Below are positions 9,238-17,170 of a stretch of 21,421 nucleotides of DNA, piece after piece; the stretch's first letter is position 1; each line of letters opens with the position of its first letter. Where the stretch lies: contig JAHBVH010000109.1 in the NCBI GenBank assembly GCA_019637645.1, positions 1-21,421 of the forward strand. The letters run 5' to 3'. Both the position numbers and the translations under genes were made by a program. The DNA comes from Caldilineaceae bacterium. GTDB lineage: Bacteria; Chloroflexota; Anaerolineae; Caldilineales; Caldilineaceae. The notes below the pieces were generated by a model. The model searched no databases. It was not told the DNA's origin and worked only from the letters and a program-made list of their open reading frames with translations.

Positions 9238-9360
9238 ATGCTCACGAAAGCAACGATTTTGACCTTCCTTGATGCAAATCAAAAGCAACTAAAGGCTGAA
9301 GTTGTCCGCATGATCGAGTTAACGGACAATGCAGGACAGGATAACAATGTCAATAGATAA
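9238..9360 (+). CDS. 40-residue ORF resembling a truncated nucleotidyltransferase N-terminus
   Basis: This ORF starts at an ATG with AAGG (9226-9229) 8 nt upstream, 5 nt after the ligase-like gene ends. It terminates 14 nt inside lipA. The beginning, [19 protein letters not shown], closely resembles the conserved N-terminus of small MNT-type nucleotidyltransferases (pattern MLTKxxILxFLxxNxxxL). The GSxARG catalytic motif that should follow about ten residues later is absent: the sequence runs [12 protein letters not shown] and stops. It is either a decayed remnant of such a gene or a short coupling ORF for lipA. The similarity is judged by eye only. Translation is plausible, but an enzymatic function is not. 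Confidence 0.4.
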   Translation: MLTKATILTFLDANQKQLKAEVVRMIELTDNAGQDNNVNR

Positions 9361-10330
9361 CCAACACACAACCACTACCAATCAATTTGGTACCATTACC
9401 CTCGAACCCGCCCCAACCTATCATCCTGTCAATCAGGCTGGGCAGCTTACGCGCGGGCGGCGACCACCGTGGCTGCGCGTCAAGGCGGCGGATAGCCCCA
9501 AATATCAAGAGCTGCGCGGCCTCTTCCGCGGCAAGCACCTGCACACCGTCTGCGAAGAAGCGATGTGTCCCAATATGGGCGAATGTTGGGGACGCGGCAC
9601 CGCGACTTTTCTGCTCATGGGCGACACCTGTACCCGCAGTTGCGGCTTCTGTAAGATCAAGACCGGACGACCGGGTGCGCTCGACCCCGATGAACCACGC
9701 CGCGTCGGCGAAAGTGTTCAGGCCATGCAACTCAGCCACGCCGTGTTGACCAGCGTCAACCGCGATGAACAGCGCGACGGCGGGGCGTGGGTCTTCGCCG
9801 AAAGCATCTACTGGATTCGGCAATTGGTCCCTGGCTGCACAATCGAAGTGCTGATTCCCGACTTCAAGGGCGATCAGGCCGCGCTCCAAGTGGTGATGGA
9901 GGCCAAGCCAGAGATTCTTAATCACAACACCGAGACAGTCCCGCGCCTGTACAAAACCGTCCGCCCCCAGGCCAAATATCAGCGTACACTGGAGCTATTC
10001 CAGCGGGCCAAAGCGATGGACCCCCTGGCGCTGACCAAGTCCGGCATTATGTTAGGGTTGGGCGAAACTTGGGATGAGATTTTGCAGGTGATGGATGATA
10101 TGCGCGCCCATGAGGTGGATATCATTACCATGGGCCAATATTTACAGCCCAGCCGCTTCCACCTGCCGATTGAACGCTACTACACCCCAGACGAGTTTGC
10201 GCGGCTCAAAGAAGAGGGCGAACAACGGGGCTTCCGTTGGGTGGAAAGTGGGCCACTCGTGCGCAGCAGTTACCACGCCGATGGGCAAGCCCATTTGAGT
10301 CAGCGGAATGATCTGTCCAATAATCAATAA
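9347..10330 (+). CDS. lipA: Lipoyl synthase
   Basis: This radical-SAM enzyme inserts two sulfurs into protein-bound octanoyl groups to make the lipoyl cofactor of 2-oxoacid dehydrogenases and the glycine cleavage system. It has both [4Fe-4S] cluster motifs: the auxiliary [12 protein letters not shown] (C69, C74, C80) and the radical-[11 protein letters not shown] (C95, C99, C102). It also has the conserved C-terminal RSSYHA that supplies a cluster ligand serine. I chose the ATG at 9347, which has AGGACAGG 6 nt upstream. An in-frame ATG at 9329 would add six residues but lies upstream of that site. The protein is then 327 residues, slightly long for the family because of a low-complexity N-terminus. 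No lipB or lplA is adjacent. The start overlaps the 40-residue ORF by 14 nt, so it may be co-expressed with the glycan genes. Confidence 0.97.
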   Translation: MSIDNQHTTTTNQFGTITLEPAPTYHPVNQAGQLTRGRRPPWLRVKAADSPKYQELRGLFRGKHLHTVCEEAMCPNMGECWGRGTATFLLMGDTCTRSCGFCKIKTGRPGALDPDEPRRVGESVQAMQLSHAVLTSVNRDEQRDGGAWVFAESIYWIRQLVPGCTIEVLIPDFKGDQAALQVVMEAKPEILNHNTETVPRLYKTVRPQAKYQRTLELFQRAKAMDPLALTKSGIMLGLGETWDEILQVMDDMRAHEVDIITMGQYLQPSRFHLPIERYYTPDEFARLKEEGEQRGFRWVESGPLVRSSYHADGQAHLSQRNDLSNNQ

Positions 10331-10414
10331 TCAATGGCTAATTGCTAAGGGTCAATGGATCTCGTCGAATCGCGACCTTCTTCATTGACCATTCTTCATT
10401 AGCTATTGATTATT
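10326..10414. terminator. Long imperfect inverted repeat between convergent lipA and upp
   Basis: The arm at 10326-10357 (beginning AATAATCAATGG) is an imperfect reverse complement of 10383-10414 (ending TATTGATTATT). The outer segment AATAATCAAT and the inner GGTCAATG/CATTGACC-type segments pair well, around a loop of about 25 nt. It overlaps the last bases of lipA and ends 10 nt before the upp stop. It is placed to act as a two-way terminator, although only weak T-richness is present. The AT-rich repeated wording (ATCAAT, TCATT, GATTATT) also resembles degenerate intergenic repeats. Confidence 0.5.
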
Positions 10415-10423
10415 GCTCATTCC

Positions 10424-11071
10424 CTAGGCTGTGCCAAACTGACGGTCCCCGGCATCACCGAGGCCGGGCCAGATGTAGCCCGAGGGGAATTCATCGTCTT
10501 TATTGGTGAGGCGTTCATCAATCGCAGCAACATGAATATCCACATCGGGATGGTGTTGGTGGAGGGTTGCCACGCCTTCGGGGGCGGCGATCAAGCCCAC
10601 AAATTTGATCCGCTCGACGCCCCAACGCTTGAGCACCTGGACAGCCGCCGTGGCGGAACCACCGGTAGCCAACATGGGATCCAGAATCAAGCAGAGCTGC
10701 ACGGTTGGATCCGTAGGCAGTTTGTTATAGTATTCTACGGGTTGCAGGGTATGCTCATCGCGATAGAGACCGAGATGCCACACTTCGGCTTGGGGCAATA
10801 GACGCCAAGCGCCTTCCACCATGCCCAAGCCAGCCCGCAAGATCGGCACCAACCCAATCTTCTCGCCCATGAGCGAACAGCGTGCGGTCGTTAAGGGAGT
10901 TTCGATCTCATGGGGCAACAAGGAGAGATCCTGGGTTGCCTCATAGATCATCATCATCGATAATTCACTAACAAGTTCACGAAATTTTTTGGGCTCGGTG
11001 CTTATGCGCCGCAATAACGTCAGCTTATGTTGGGCCAGCGGATGGGCGGACGGATATACATTGGCAGACAC
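10424..11071 (-). CDS. upp: Uracil phosphoribosyltransferase
   Basis: This enzyme salvages uracil by converting it with PRPP to UMP in the cytoplasm. The 215-residue length is typical (about 208-215). Visible motifs are RAGLGMVEG, the PRPP-binding loop [16 protein letters not shown] (about residues 128-143) and the uracil-binding C-terminus [17 protein letters not shown]. The start is GTG at 11071, supported by AAGGAG 7 nt upstream (11079-11084 on the + strand), and no better ATG is available. It lies 94 nt downstream of the dksA-like gene on the same strand, so it may be read from that promoter, with a weak hairpin in between. It is convergent with lipA. Confidence 0.96.
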   Translation of the reverse strand: MSANVYPSAHPLAQHKLTLLRRISTEPKKFRELVSELSMMMIYEATQDLSLLPHEIETPLTTARCSLMGEKIGLVPILRAGLGMVEGAWRLLPQAEVWHLGLYRDEHTLQPVEYYNKLPTDPTVQLCLILDPMLATGGSATAAVQVLKRWGVERIKFVGLIAAPEGVATLHQHHPDVDIHVAAIDERLTNKDDEFPSGYIWPGLGDAGDRQFGTA

Positions 11072-11109
11072 GGGTCGGCTCCTTGCTGTGATTGGGAAAT
11101 TGACAACCG

Positions 11110-11144
11110 AAAAAGGTGGAGCGTATAGGGACTCAAGCCCCTAT
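11110..11144 (-). terminator. Weak hairpin between the dksA-like gene and upp
   Basis: On the - strand ATAGGG and CCCTAT (11139-11144 and 11125-11130) form a 6-bp stem with an 8-nt loop. A run of five T (11110-11114) follows about ten bases later. The stem is short and the T-run too distant for a strong terminator, so partial attenuation of upp is the most that can be suggested. Confidence 0.25.
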
Positions 11145-11165
11145 TTCCGCGCTACCATCACTTGC

Positions 11166-11543
11166 TTACCACTGAATCTGGCGCGTATTGCGTCCGCGCC
11201 GGCTAAGTCGCTCGACCTCGCTCTGGCACGAAACGCAGAGCGTAGCATCGGGTTTTACTTCCAAACGACCGGGCTCGATCGGTTTACCACAACGGGCACA
11301 AATGCCATAATTGCCCTTCTCGATCGAACGGAGAGCCGCCTGAATATCCTGAAGCCGATTTTCTAGAACTGCAATCAGCGCCGCATTCTTCTCACGCTCG
11401 GTAATCTCGGCATCTCCTTCATCGGGATCGATATCCACTTCGTCTAGCATGAGTTCGCGCAAATGGCTCAACTCATCCAACACTTGCTGCTCTTCAGCTA
11501 ACAGGCGACTCTTCTCCTGTGCAACAGCATCTTGCTGTGCCAT
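11166..11543 (-). CDS. DksA/TraR-family C4 zinc-finger protein
   Basis: This 125-residue protein has a long N-terminal helical, probably coiled-coil part (about residues 5-75, rich in Glu, Leu and Gln, with an acidic patch DEVDIDPDEGDAEIT). A C-terminal zinc finger follows with C82-x2-C85 (CARCGKPIEPGR) and C103-x2-C106 (CVSC). This is the DksA/TraR layout, whose members bind the secondary channel of RNA polymerase and modulate initiation, often with ppGpp. I chose the ATG at 11543 (AAGGAAA 7-14 nt upstream). A GTG at 11549 would add two residues and sits closer to the ribosome binding site. The gene is preceded by a long, apparently structured leader and followed by upp. It may be a general regulator rather than true DksA, which cannot be decided from sequence alone. 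Confidence 0.85.
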   Translation of the reverse strand: MAQQDAVAQEKSRLLAEEQQVLDELSHLRELMLDEVDIDPDEGDAEITEREKNAALIAVLENRLQDIQAALRSIEKGNYGICARCGKPIEPGRLEVKPDATLCVSCQSEVERLSRRGRNTRQIQW

Positions 11544-11685
11544 AATCACACTTTCCTTCCATTTTCACTCGCTTCAAATGCGCCGGCGCAGGGATCATTC
11601 AGCTGGCGCAGGCTATGCCTTCTACCTTGTCAGAGCAATACGGGTAGGACCAGAAAGGTTTTCTCAGGTTGGCTCATCGGTATAA

Positions 11686-11847
11686 CGTGGGAATGATGAC
11701 AACTTCCACGCGTGTTGCCAATGGGTTTGCACACCACTAACAGATTAGGCCCAGCTCTGCCTACTCATAAACTGCCAAAGCTACCTAGCTTGTTCCAACT
11801 GTGCTACACCAACGCACAATTGGGCAAAGATGGGCCTAATGGGCAAC
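11686..11847 (-). ncRNA. Candidate structured leader RNA upstream of the dksA-like gene
   Basis: Read on the - strand, the 5' leader contains a consistent set of pairings. P1 is GTTGCC (11847-11842) with GGCAAC (11719-11714). P2 is ATTAGGCCCA (11840-11831) with TGGGCCTAAT (11753-11744). P3 is CTTTGCC (11829-11823) with GGCAGAG (11761-11755, one G-U), stacked on P2 across one mismatch. P4 is CAATTGTGC (11822-11814) with GCACAGTTG (11804-11796, one G-U) and a 9-nt loop. P5 is AAGCT/AGCTT (11791-11787, 11782-11778) with an AGGT loop. A further hairpin, P6, pairs CGTGGAA (11710-11704) with TTCCCACG (11693-11686). It starts about 20 nt after a good promoter. I recognise no known RNA class. It could be a riboregulatory leader or a separate small RNA. 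Confidence 0.5.
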
Positions 11848-11873
11848 TGTTCTGACAAAAAAGTTAGACAAAG

Positions 11874-11902
11874 GTTATAGCAGTTTTTCTACAAAAGGTC
11901 AA
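11874..11902 (-). promoter_or_regulatory. Sigma70-type promoter for the dksA-like gene leader
   Basis: On the - strand TTGACC (11902-11897) and TATAAC (11879-11874) are separated by exactly 17 nt, matching the -35/-10 consensus at 5 of 6 and 5 of 6 positions. The predicted start is near 11867. That gives a leader of about 320 nt before the dksA-like ATG. Confidence 0.7.
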
Positions 11903-11963
11903 ACTAGCACAGGAGAGAAAAGCAGATGCGCGGCCAAGGTATCCTCTGAAATTTATTGATGAT

Positions 11964-11992
11964 TTGGGCTAGCTCTCTGCATCTGGTATAAT
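11964..11992 (+). promoter_or_regulatory. Extended -10 promoter for ruvB
   Basis: TGG followed by a perfect TATAAT (11987-11992) forms an extended -10 element. A weak -35 (TTGGGC, 11964-11969) lies 17 nt upstream. The expected start near 11999 gives a leader of about 107 nt before ruvB. It is divergent from the dksA-like promoter, about 60 nt away. Confidence 0.65.
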
Positions 11993-12001
11993 AGAGAAAT
12001 T

Positions 12002-12015
12002 AGAACAAACGTGCA
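12002..12015 (+). promoter_or_regulatory. Possible LexA (SOS) box at the ruvB transcription start
   Basis: AGAACAAACGTGCA fits the Gram-positive type SOS consensus CGAAC-RNRY-GTTYC at 10 of its 13 constrained positions, with an intact GAAC half-site and an imperfect GTGC half-site. It lies just downstream of the predicted ruvB start, where a repressor would block transcription. RuvB is an SOS gene in many bacteria. One degenerate site is weak evidence. Confidence 0.35.
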
Positions 12016-12105
12016 ACTTGCGCGCCAACCTGTAATAGCACACGAATGGCCGTATAGGCTACCCAGAGCGAGTAGCGCAACTTGAGCTAGATAATTGAGG
12101 GACAG

Positions 12106-13194
12106 ATGGCGGACGAACGGAGTATTGAAGGGCGCAAACCGACCGATGCGCGCCCAACCCCAGAACGTGCAATCGCGAGCGAAGCCCAAGGCAACGAGCA
12201 AAAGGTTGACCATGCGCTCCGCCCCCGCTCCTTGAACGAAATGATCGGACAAGAACGCCTACGCGAAAAGATCGGCATTCTTGTGGAAGCCGCGCGCAAA
12301 CGGGGCGAGCCACTCGATCATGTGCTGCTCTATGGCCCGCCGGGTCTTGGCAAAACCACGCTAAGCCATATCTTAGCGGCAGAAATGGAGGGCAACCTCA
12401 AAGTGACCGCGGGGCCAGCGATTGAAAAGGCAGGTGATCTCGCGGCGATTCTCACCAATTTGCGCAAAGGGGATATTCTCTTTATCGATGAAATTCACCG
12501 CCTTGGTCGCGCCGTCGAAGAGATCCTCTACCCTGCGATGGAAGACTTTGCCCTCGATATCGTCGTCGGTAGTGGCCCTGGCGCGCGCAATATTCGGCTT
12601 TCCCTCCCCAAATTTACCGTTGTGGGCGCAACGACGCGGCTCGCCCTGATGACCTCGCCCCTACGGGCACGCTTTGGGGTGGTGGAACGCTTTGATTTCT
12701 ATACGGTTGAAGCCTTGCATGAAATTGTTACTCGCGGCTCCGGCCTGCTGAATGTCAAAATTGAGTCTGCGGGCGCCCAAGAAGTGGCCCGGCGCTCGCG
12801 CGGCACGCCTCGGATTGCCCTGCGCCTCTTGCGGCGTGTCCGTGACTATGCCGAGGTGCGTGCCGATGGCCGCATTACCCAACCCATTGCGGAGCAGGCG
12901 TTGGGCATGATGGAAATTGATTGGCTTGGGCTCGATGATTTAGACCGCCGCGTGCTATTGGCGATTATCGAAAAATTTGGCGGCGGCCCCGTCGGGCTGG
13001 AAACCTTAGCCGCCAGCATCAGCGAGGAAGGTGACACCATTATGGATGTGGTAGAACCGTATTTGCTCCAAATGGGCTTTTTGGACCGCACACCGCGTGG
13101 CCGCATTGCCACCCGTTCGGCCTATGCTCATTTGAATATTCCCTACCCCGAACGGACCGAACAGGGCAGCCTATTCAACGGGGCGGCTGGCTAG
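12106..13194 (+). CDS. ruvB: Holliday junction branch migration ATPase RuvB
   Basis: RuvB is the AAA+ motor that, with RuvA, drives branch migration of Holliday junctions during recombination and repair. The 362-residue protein has Walker A GPPGLGKT (residues 77-84), Walker B DEIH (128-131), the sensor region [17 protein letters not shown], and the C-terminal winged-helix part ending in [20 protein letters not shown]. The N-terminus is about 15-20 residues longer than usual and is polar before [16 protein letters not shown]. The ATG at 12106 has GAGGGA (12097-12102) at good spacing. No ruvA or ruvC is adjacent. Its last 24 nt overlap the end of the convergent - strand gene at 13171. Confidence 0.97.
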   Translation: MADERSIEGRKPTDARPTPERAIASEAQGNEQKVDHALRPRSLNEMIGQERLREKIGILVEAARKRGEPLDHVLLYGPPGLGKTTLSHILAAEMEGNLKVTAGPAIEKAGDLAAILTNLRKGDILFIDEIHRLGRAVEEILYPAMEDFALDIVVGSGPGARNIRLSLPKFTVVGATTRLALMTSPLRARFGVVERFDFYTVEALHEIVTRGSGLLNVKIESAGAQEVARRSRGTPRIALRLLRRVRDYAEVRADGRITQPIAEQALGMMEIDWLGLDDLDRRVLLAIIEKFGGGPVGLETLAASISEEGDTIMDVVEPYLLQMGFLDRTPRGRIATRSAYAHLNIPYPERTEQGSLFNGAAG

Positions 13195-13938
13195 CCCAGC
13201 CATATATAGACGCTGGAGGTTGATCATATTTTGCGCGCGACACGCGGTCGTGCGCCGCGTGCTCGGCAACAAGGAGTCAGCAATCGCCTCAAGTTGGGCA
13301 AAGGGCTCAGCACGTTGGGCAAGGGGGAGCACGATGCGGCGTAATCCATGGACATAAGCCACATCGGCGGCGAGACGCTCCATCATCTCGATGGGGTTGC
13401 GGCTCAGCGTACCCACCCGTGGGATATAGAGTTGAAAGCGCCGCTGTTTGACCAATTGTGCCAGCAAGCGTAAGGTCTCTAGCGCGGATTCGCCGGTAGT
13501 GTTGGTGGGAAGCGTCGGCAATAGCATGTCGCTCCCATAATCACCGCCACAGATGATGCCCAAGGCAGGCAAGTAGATCACGGCACTGCTCTGCTGGGTG
13601 TAGAGATCCAGAAAGTGTTGCCCAATCCGCACATGGGCTACGCCCCCGGGCTGGGTTTGCAGTTGAGAGAGTCCGGTGGCCGTGGGCGTACTGGTAAAGA
13701 GGACCGCCGTTGCGGTAGGCAGCCGAAAACGTTGCGCCACATCGGCCGGTGGATCGATCAACAACAGTTGCTCTTGAGACGGCTGCAGTGGATCACGCTC
13801 GGCGAGGGTCGGCTGTCCTTGGACAAAGAGGGTATGGGCCAGCAGGTCACCTGCGCTAAAAAGTTCGAGCTGGTCAAAGAGTTGGGTAATTTTGACACCA
13901 GGCTCAGCCTCCAAACGGAGATTGATGAGATCACCCAT
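13171..13938 (-). CDS. Degenerate metallo-beta-lactamase-fold protein
   Basis: This 255-residue protein looks like an MBL-fold hydrolase that has lost its active site. The order of elements is kept: LLLIDPP (about 58-64), then [16 protein letters not shown] (78-93) where MBL enzymes have the zinc-binding THxHxDHxGG, then [21 protein letters not shown] (117-137) like the usual strand plus GD motif, and finally a helix and [14 protein letters not shown] resembling the terminal IPxHG segment. The histidines are missing, so zinc hydrolysis is unlikely and a binding or structural role is possible. Its ATG overlaps the preceding gene's end by 8 nt (ATGGGTGA), implying coupling in the glc operon. 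Its 3' end overlaps ruvB tail to tail by 24 nt. The fold assignment is by eye. Confidence 0.7.
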   Translation of the reverse strand: MGDLINLRLEAEPGVKITQLFDQLELFSAGDLLAHTLFVQGQPTLAERDPLQPSQEQLLLIDPPADVAQRFRLPTATAVLFTSTPTATGLSQLQTQPGGVAHVRIGQHFLDLYTQQSSAVIYLPALGIICGGDYGSDMLLPTLPTNTTGESALETLRLLAQLVKQRRFQLYIPRVGTLSRNPIEMMERLAADVAYVHGLRRIVLPLAQRAEPFAQLEAIADSLLPSTRRTTACRAQNMINLQRLYMAGLASRPVE

Positions 13939-14152
13939 GTACGGCCCCAGTTTCCGTAGCAGTCGCAGCCGCTGCCGTGGTAGCTATCCCCAAAGCAGCC
14001 AAGAGCGGTGCTAATTCTGCGGGTAGATCGGCCACGACAACGCGACCATCGGGCAGGATATAGATCTCTGTCTCAACCGGCAGCAACGGCCACGGTTGCA
14101 ACGACTCCTCATTGGCTGCCGAGATGGATGTGGCTGTCTGTGCCATACTCAT
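13931..14152 (-). CDS. Small unknown protein with a DUF2997-like core
   Basis: This 73-residue product is of unknown function. Its centre, [19 protein letters not shown] followed by LAPLLAALG, resembles the core of the preceding DUF2997 protein ([18 protein letters not shown], then ISALLEQLG), which suggests a diverged duplicate. The tail is Ala/Thr-rich. I chose the ATG at 14152 because GGGTGA lies 5 nt upstream. Another ATG at 14146 and a TTG at 14182 are alternatives. The gene begins 44 nt inside the DUF2997 gene in another frame and ends with an 8-nt overlap into the MBL-like gene. Such tight nesting supports translation as part of one operon. Confidence 0.65.
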   Translation of the reverse strand: MSMAQTATSISAANEESLQPWPLLPVETEIYILPDGRVVVADLPAELAPLLAALGIATTAAAATATETGAVHG

Positions 14153-14303
14153 AATATTCACCCGTGTGGGATGCCTCTTCAATCTTGCCTAATTGTTCCA
14201 ACAACGCGCTAATACTCTCACAGGCACTACCTTTGACACCCTGAATCGTATATTCGATACGACCATCGGGCAGAATCGTAATCTCAATTTCTTGCTTTTG
14301 CAT
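14109..14303 (-). CDS. DUF2997 family small protein
   Basis: This 64-residue protein matches the DUF2997 pattern: a basic or polar start, [35 protein letters not shown] with a single conserved Cys, and a tail with the acidic-aromatic GEYYEYG. These small proteins are of unknown function and are typically encoded next to DUF1257 (Ycf35-like) genes, as here. The ATG at 14303 has GGAG 8 nt upstream and lies 4 nt after the DUF1257 stop. Its 3' end overlaps the next small gene by 44 nt. The conserved Gly-x-x-Gly-x-x-Cys suggests a ligand-binding or interaction surface, but no biochemical role can be stated. Confidence 0.8.
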   Translation of the reverse strand: MQKQEIEITILPDGRIEYTIQGVKGSACESISALLEQLGKIEEASHTGEYYEYGTDSHIHLGSQ

Positions 14304-14307
14304 AAGG

Positions 14308-14682
14308 CTAACTCCAACGTCGCACAGTCAACCGAATCACCTGATCGCGCCCGGTCTTTTCTTCGACCAAGGTAAAGCCAGCCTTGGCCGTCTCTTCAAG
14401 GACTTTATGGTAGGCATAGCGCTGCTGGATCTGCTCCATGGTTTTGCGGATGGTAGCCATTTGCATATCATCCCCAATGACTTCATAGGTTGCCTCCTGG
14501 TCCAAACGGAGCGCGAATTGAACCCATTGCTGGTTGATCAACAGCGGCACTTCGCCCCGAAAGCCACTCCAAGTGTGGACATAACGGGCATTTTCTTGAT
14601 AGGTGATTTTCAAATCATCGAGCGAGCGTTTGATCAAGGCCAGATCACGCAGTGCGGTCTGGACACGGACGAATTTCGACAT
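14308..14682 (-). CDS. DUF1257 (Ycf35-like) protein
   Basis: This 124-residue protein shows the DUF1257/Ycf35 pattern: [20 protein letters not shown] at the start, a central [12 protein letters not shown] and VQFAL strand region, YEVIGDD, a helix with [10 protein letters not shown], and the ending GFTLVEE to IRLTVRRW. Ycf35 is conserved in cyanobacteria and is encoded in some plastids. Its function is unknown. The ATG at 14682 has GAGG 5 nt upstream and lies 32 nt after glcF, so it belongs to the glycolate oxidase transcription unit. It pairs with the DUF2997 gene immediately downstream. An AAA ATPase gene, sometimes seen with this pair elsewhere, is not present here. Confidence 0.8.
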   Translation of the reverse strand: MSKFVRVQTALRDLALIKRSLDDLKITYQENARYVHTWSGFRGEVPLLINQQWVQFALRLDQEATYEVIGDDMQMATIRKTMEQIQQRYAYHKVLEETAKAGFTLVEEKTGRDQVIRLTVRRWS

Positions 14683-14714
14683 ATCATCCTCATTTCTGAA
14701 TCAACTGCCCTCAA

Positions 14715-15974
14715 CTACTCATAGCCATAGGCCATTGCCAAGAGTTCCATTGTATGGTAAAGCGGCAGAGACTTGCCCTGCGCCTGGAGATGTGTGTTGA
14801 TCTGCATCATACAGCCAATGTTACCCGTCACCACGGCTTGTGCGCCGGTGGTAAGAATGTTGTTGGCTTTACGTTCCCCCAATTGGCGGGCGATTTCGGG
14901 CTGTTCCAGGTTATAGGTCCCTGCCGAACCGCAACAGAGTTCACCTTCTGGCACCTCGCGCAGCGTCACATTCGGAATGGCAGCCAACAGTTGCCGTGGC
15001 TGGCGCGTAACCCGCTGGGCATGGGCCAAATGACAGGCATCGTGATAGGCAATGGTCAAGGGTTCGGCCAATGCGCTGGGCGTCACAAGCCCTAATTCCT
15101 GTAAAAAGACGCTGACATCCTTCACTTTGGCCGCAAAATCGCGGGCGGCGGTCTCCTGCGACGTGCCCGCAAAGAGCAGGCCATATTCTTTCATGCCAGA
15201 ACCACACCCCGCGGCATTCGTCACAATGGCATCGACATCTTGGGGGAAGATCGCCAAATTTTTGCGCGCCAGGGCCTGTGCTTGGCTGGCCGCGCCGGTG
15301 TGCATCGAAAGTGAGCCACAGCAGCCTTGACCAGCAGGAATGACCACCTCAACCCCATTGCGGGCCAACACGCGGATGGTCGCCCAGTTGATCGCGGGTG
15401 CCAATACCTGTTGCACACAGCCTGCGAGAAAGGCCACTCGCGCCCGCCGCGTACCTTCGGCGGGATAAAAGGTGGGGAGAGGCTGTGCCGCCGGTAGCTC
15501 CGCTGGCAGCAGATCGAGCATGGCCCCCAGCTTTGCTGGCAACAAGGGGCGCATAGGCGTGGCAAAGCGCCCCAAGGTCGCGGCCAAGCGAAAACGCCCT
15601 GGATAGGGCAAGGTCTCACAGACCAAGCGGCGGGTGAGCCGATCCATGGGCGTGCGACTGCGCTCGGCCTCGGCCTGGGCGCGGAAAGGAGCGAGCAGTT
15701 CCCCATATTCAACGCCGGAAGGACAGGCCGTCACACAAGCCATACAGCCCAAACAGCGATCAACGTAGGGGGTCACCTCATTGAGTTCAAGCGTACCCTC
15801 TAGTTGCTCTTTCATCAAATAGATGCGGCCGCGCGGTGAATCCATCTCTTCGCCCAACACTTTATAGGTGGGGCAGGCAGAGAGACAAAAGCCACAATGG
15901 ACACATTTATCAACGGCGTGGGCCATCGCAGGGCCTTGTGCGCCTAGGGTTTCGAGCGGAATGGTATGTTGCAT
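14715..15974 (-). CDS. glcF: Glycolate oxidase iron-sulfur subunit GlcF
   Basis: GlcF is the electron-transfer subunit of the GlcDEF glycolate dehydrogenase. The 419-residue protein has two N-terminal [4Fe-4S] ferredoxin motifs, [11 protein letters not shown] (C24, C27, C30, C34) and [11 protein letters not shown] (C74, C77, C80, C84). Two cysteine-rich CCG domains follow (FLAGCVQQ to [11 protein letters not shown], and [11 protein letters not shown] to [11 protein letters not shown]), as in GlcF and related heterodisulfide-reductase-like subunits. The start MQHTIPLE to [11 protein letters not shown] aligns with known GlcF proteins, supporting the ATG at 15974 although its ribosome binding site is weak. 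It follows glcE after a 68-nt spacer. Electrons probably pass to the quinone pool at the membrane. Confidence 0.93.
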   Translation of the reverse strand: MQHTIPLETLGAQGPAMAHAVDKCVHCGFCLSACPTYKVLGEEMDSPRGRIYLMKEQLEGTLELNEVTPYVDRCLGCMACVTACPSGVEYGELLAPFRAQAEAERSRTPMDRLTRRLVCETLPYPGRFRLAATLGRFATPMRPLLPAKLGAMLDLLPAELPAAQPLPTFYPAEGTRRARVAFLAGCVQQVLAPAINWATIRVLARNGVEVVIPAGQGCCGSLSMHTGAASQAQALARKNLAIFPQDVDAIVTNAAGCGSGMKEYGLLFAGTSQETAARDFAAKVKDVSVFLQELGLVTPSALAEPLTIAYHDACHLAHAQRVTRQPRQLLAAIPNVTLREVPEGELCCGSAGTYNLEQPEIARQLGERKANNILTTGAQAVVTGNIGCMMQINTHLQAQGKSLPLYHTMELLAMAYGYE

Positions 15975-15994
15975 AGTGTGTGATTCGTCATCCG

Positions 15995-16022
15995 TGCTGC
16001 GTGATTCATGCTGCGTAATTGA
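15995..16022. repeat. 14-bp tandem duplication in the glcE-glcF spacer
   Basis: TGCTGCGTGATTCA (15995-16008) is followed directly by TGCTGCGTAATTGA (16009-16022), matching at 12 of 14 positions. A related GTGATTCGTCATCC-like stretch lies just before. It is non-coding and resembles degenerate GTGATTC/GTAATTC intergenic filler. No function is evident. Confidence 0.5.
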
Positions 16023-16042
16023 GTAACCCCAGCCAGCGCGAC

Positions 16043-17170
16043 CTAACGCGTCGGCAACCGGTGGGCCGGATCCAGGGCCTGCTTGAGCCGCTGGGTAAAA
16101 GCTTGACCGTGGCGCACTCCCAAGAAAGGTTGGCTACATTCACCGCGGATCACTAAACCGCTTACCCCCTGTTCCGTCAACAAGGGTTCAAGCGCGGAGA
16201 GGGCGGAAGGCCAAGCTAGCCAGAGCAGGTTCCCCCCTACACTATACCGCCGGGCAACGCCCGTAACCGACAAAGCCGCTTCTAGTGCAACGATTTTGTC
16301 AACCGTGGTCGCGACCTTGACGAGGGCCGTTGCGGGCGGGACCCAGTGAAATTCGCGGTTGGCATGCCACCAAGCCGCCTCAGCTTCGGCCATCAATCGT
16401 TCAGTAGGTACGGCCTTGCCAGCACCGATCATCGTGTGAAGCTGATCGAGACGCTGGGACAATACGTCGGGCAACCCGCCAAGGCGGACGAACAAAGTAT
16501 AAGGGGATGAAGTCGCGGCGTCGACTACAAGGTCGAGTGCATAGACATCAAAGTGTGTATCGATCACCCGCTGTAGGCCAACCAACGCGGTACGCATATC
16601 GGTATACTTGACTTGCAGCGTGGCATAGGCTTCCGGTCTGGGAAAGACCTTGAAGCTGACTTCGGTGAGAATACCAAATTGGCCGAGGCTACCAACCATT
16701 AATTTGGGCAAGTCAAAACCGGCAGCATTCTTGACCACCTTGCCGCCACCGCGCACCAAGCGGCCCTGACCATCGATAAACCGGACCCCGATCAAAAAGT
16801 CCCGCACGCCGCCGTAGCGATAGCGTCCTGAGCCACTGAGCCCAGCTGCGACAGTCCCACCGAGCGTTGCACCAGCATCGACCAAGGGCGGGTCAAAGGG
16901 CAAAAATTGATGGTGTACCGCCAAGGCAGCTTCGATCTCGCGCAGAGGCGTGCCGGCCAGCGCGGTGAAGGTGTACTCGCCGGGCTCATACTCCACAATT
17001 CCCGTCAGGCCGCGCATATCAATAATGTGGCTAGGGCTAGAAGCCACGCAGAGCGCGTTTTTACTCCGGCCACTCTGGATCATAAAGCGCTCGCCCTGTT
17101 GGACCAGCGCTTGGAGTTCCGCAACCGTCTTCGGTTCAATCGTTTCAAGTTGCACTAGATCGTTGCTCAT
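16043..17170 (-). CDS. glcE: Glycolate oxidase FAD-binding subunit GlcE
   Basis: GlcE is the second FAD-domain subunit of GlcDEF glycolate dehydrogenase. The 375-residue protein has the PCMH-type FAD-binding signature with [39 protein letters not shown], and [20 protein letters not shown] followed by [18 protein letters not shown]. These are the characteristic GlcE motifs. Length is slightly above the usual 350 residues. Its ATG at 17170 overlaps the glcD stop as ATGA, showing translational coupling. A short spacer with a 14-bp tandem duplication separates it from glcF. Confidence 0.93.
   Translation of the reverse strand: MSNDLVQLETIEPKTVAELQALVQQGERFMIQSGRSKNALCVASSPSHIIDMRGLTGIVEYEPGEYTFTALAGTPLREIEAALAVHHQFLPFDPPLVDAGATLGGTVAAGLSGSGRYRYGGVRDFLIGVRFIDGQGRLVRGGGKVVKNAAGFDLPKLMVGSLGQFGILTEVSFKVFPRPEAYATLQVKYTDMRTALVGLQRVIDTHFDVYALDLVVDAATSSPYTLFVRLGGLPDVLSQRLDQLHTMIGAGKAVPTERLMAEAEAAWWHANREFHWVPPATALVKVATTVDKIVALEAALSVTGVARRYSVGGNLLWLAWPSALSALEPLLTEQGVSGLVIRGECSQPFLGVRHGQAFTQRLKQALDPAHRLPTR

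Noticed and set aside
10406..10801. 131-codon open frame on the + strand opposite upp
   Set aside because: It mirrors conserved upp codons, has no ribosome binding site and no family resemblance.
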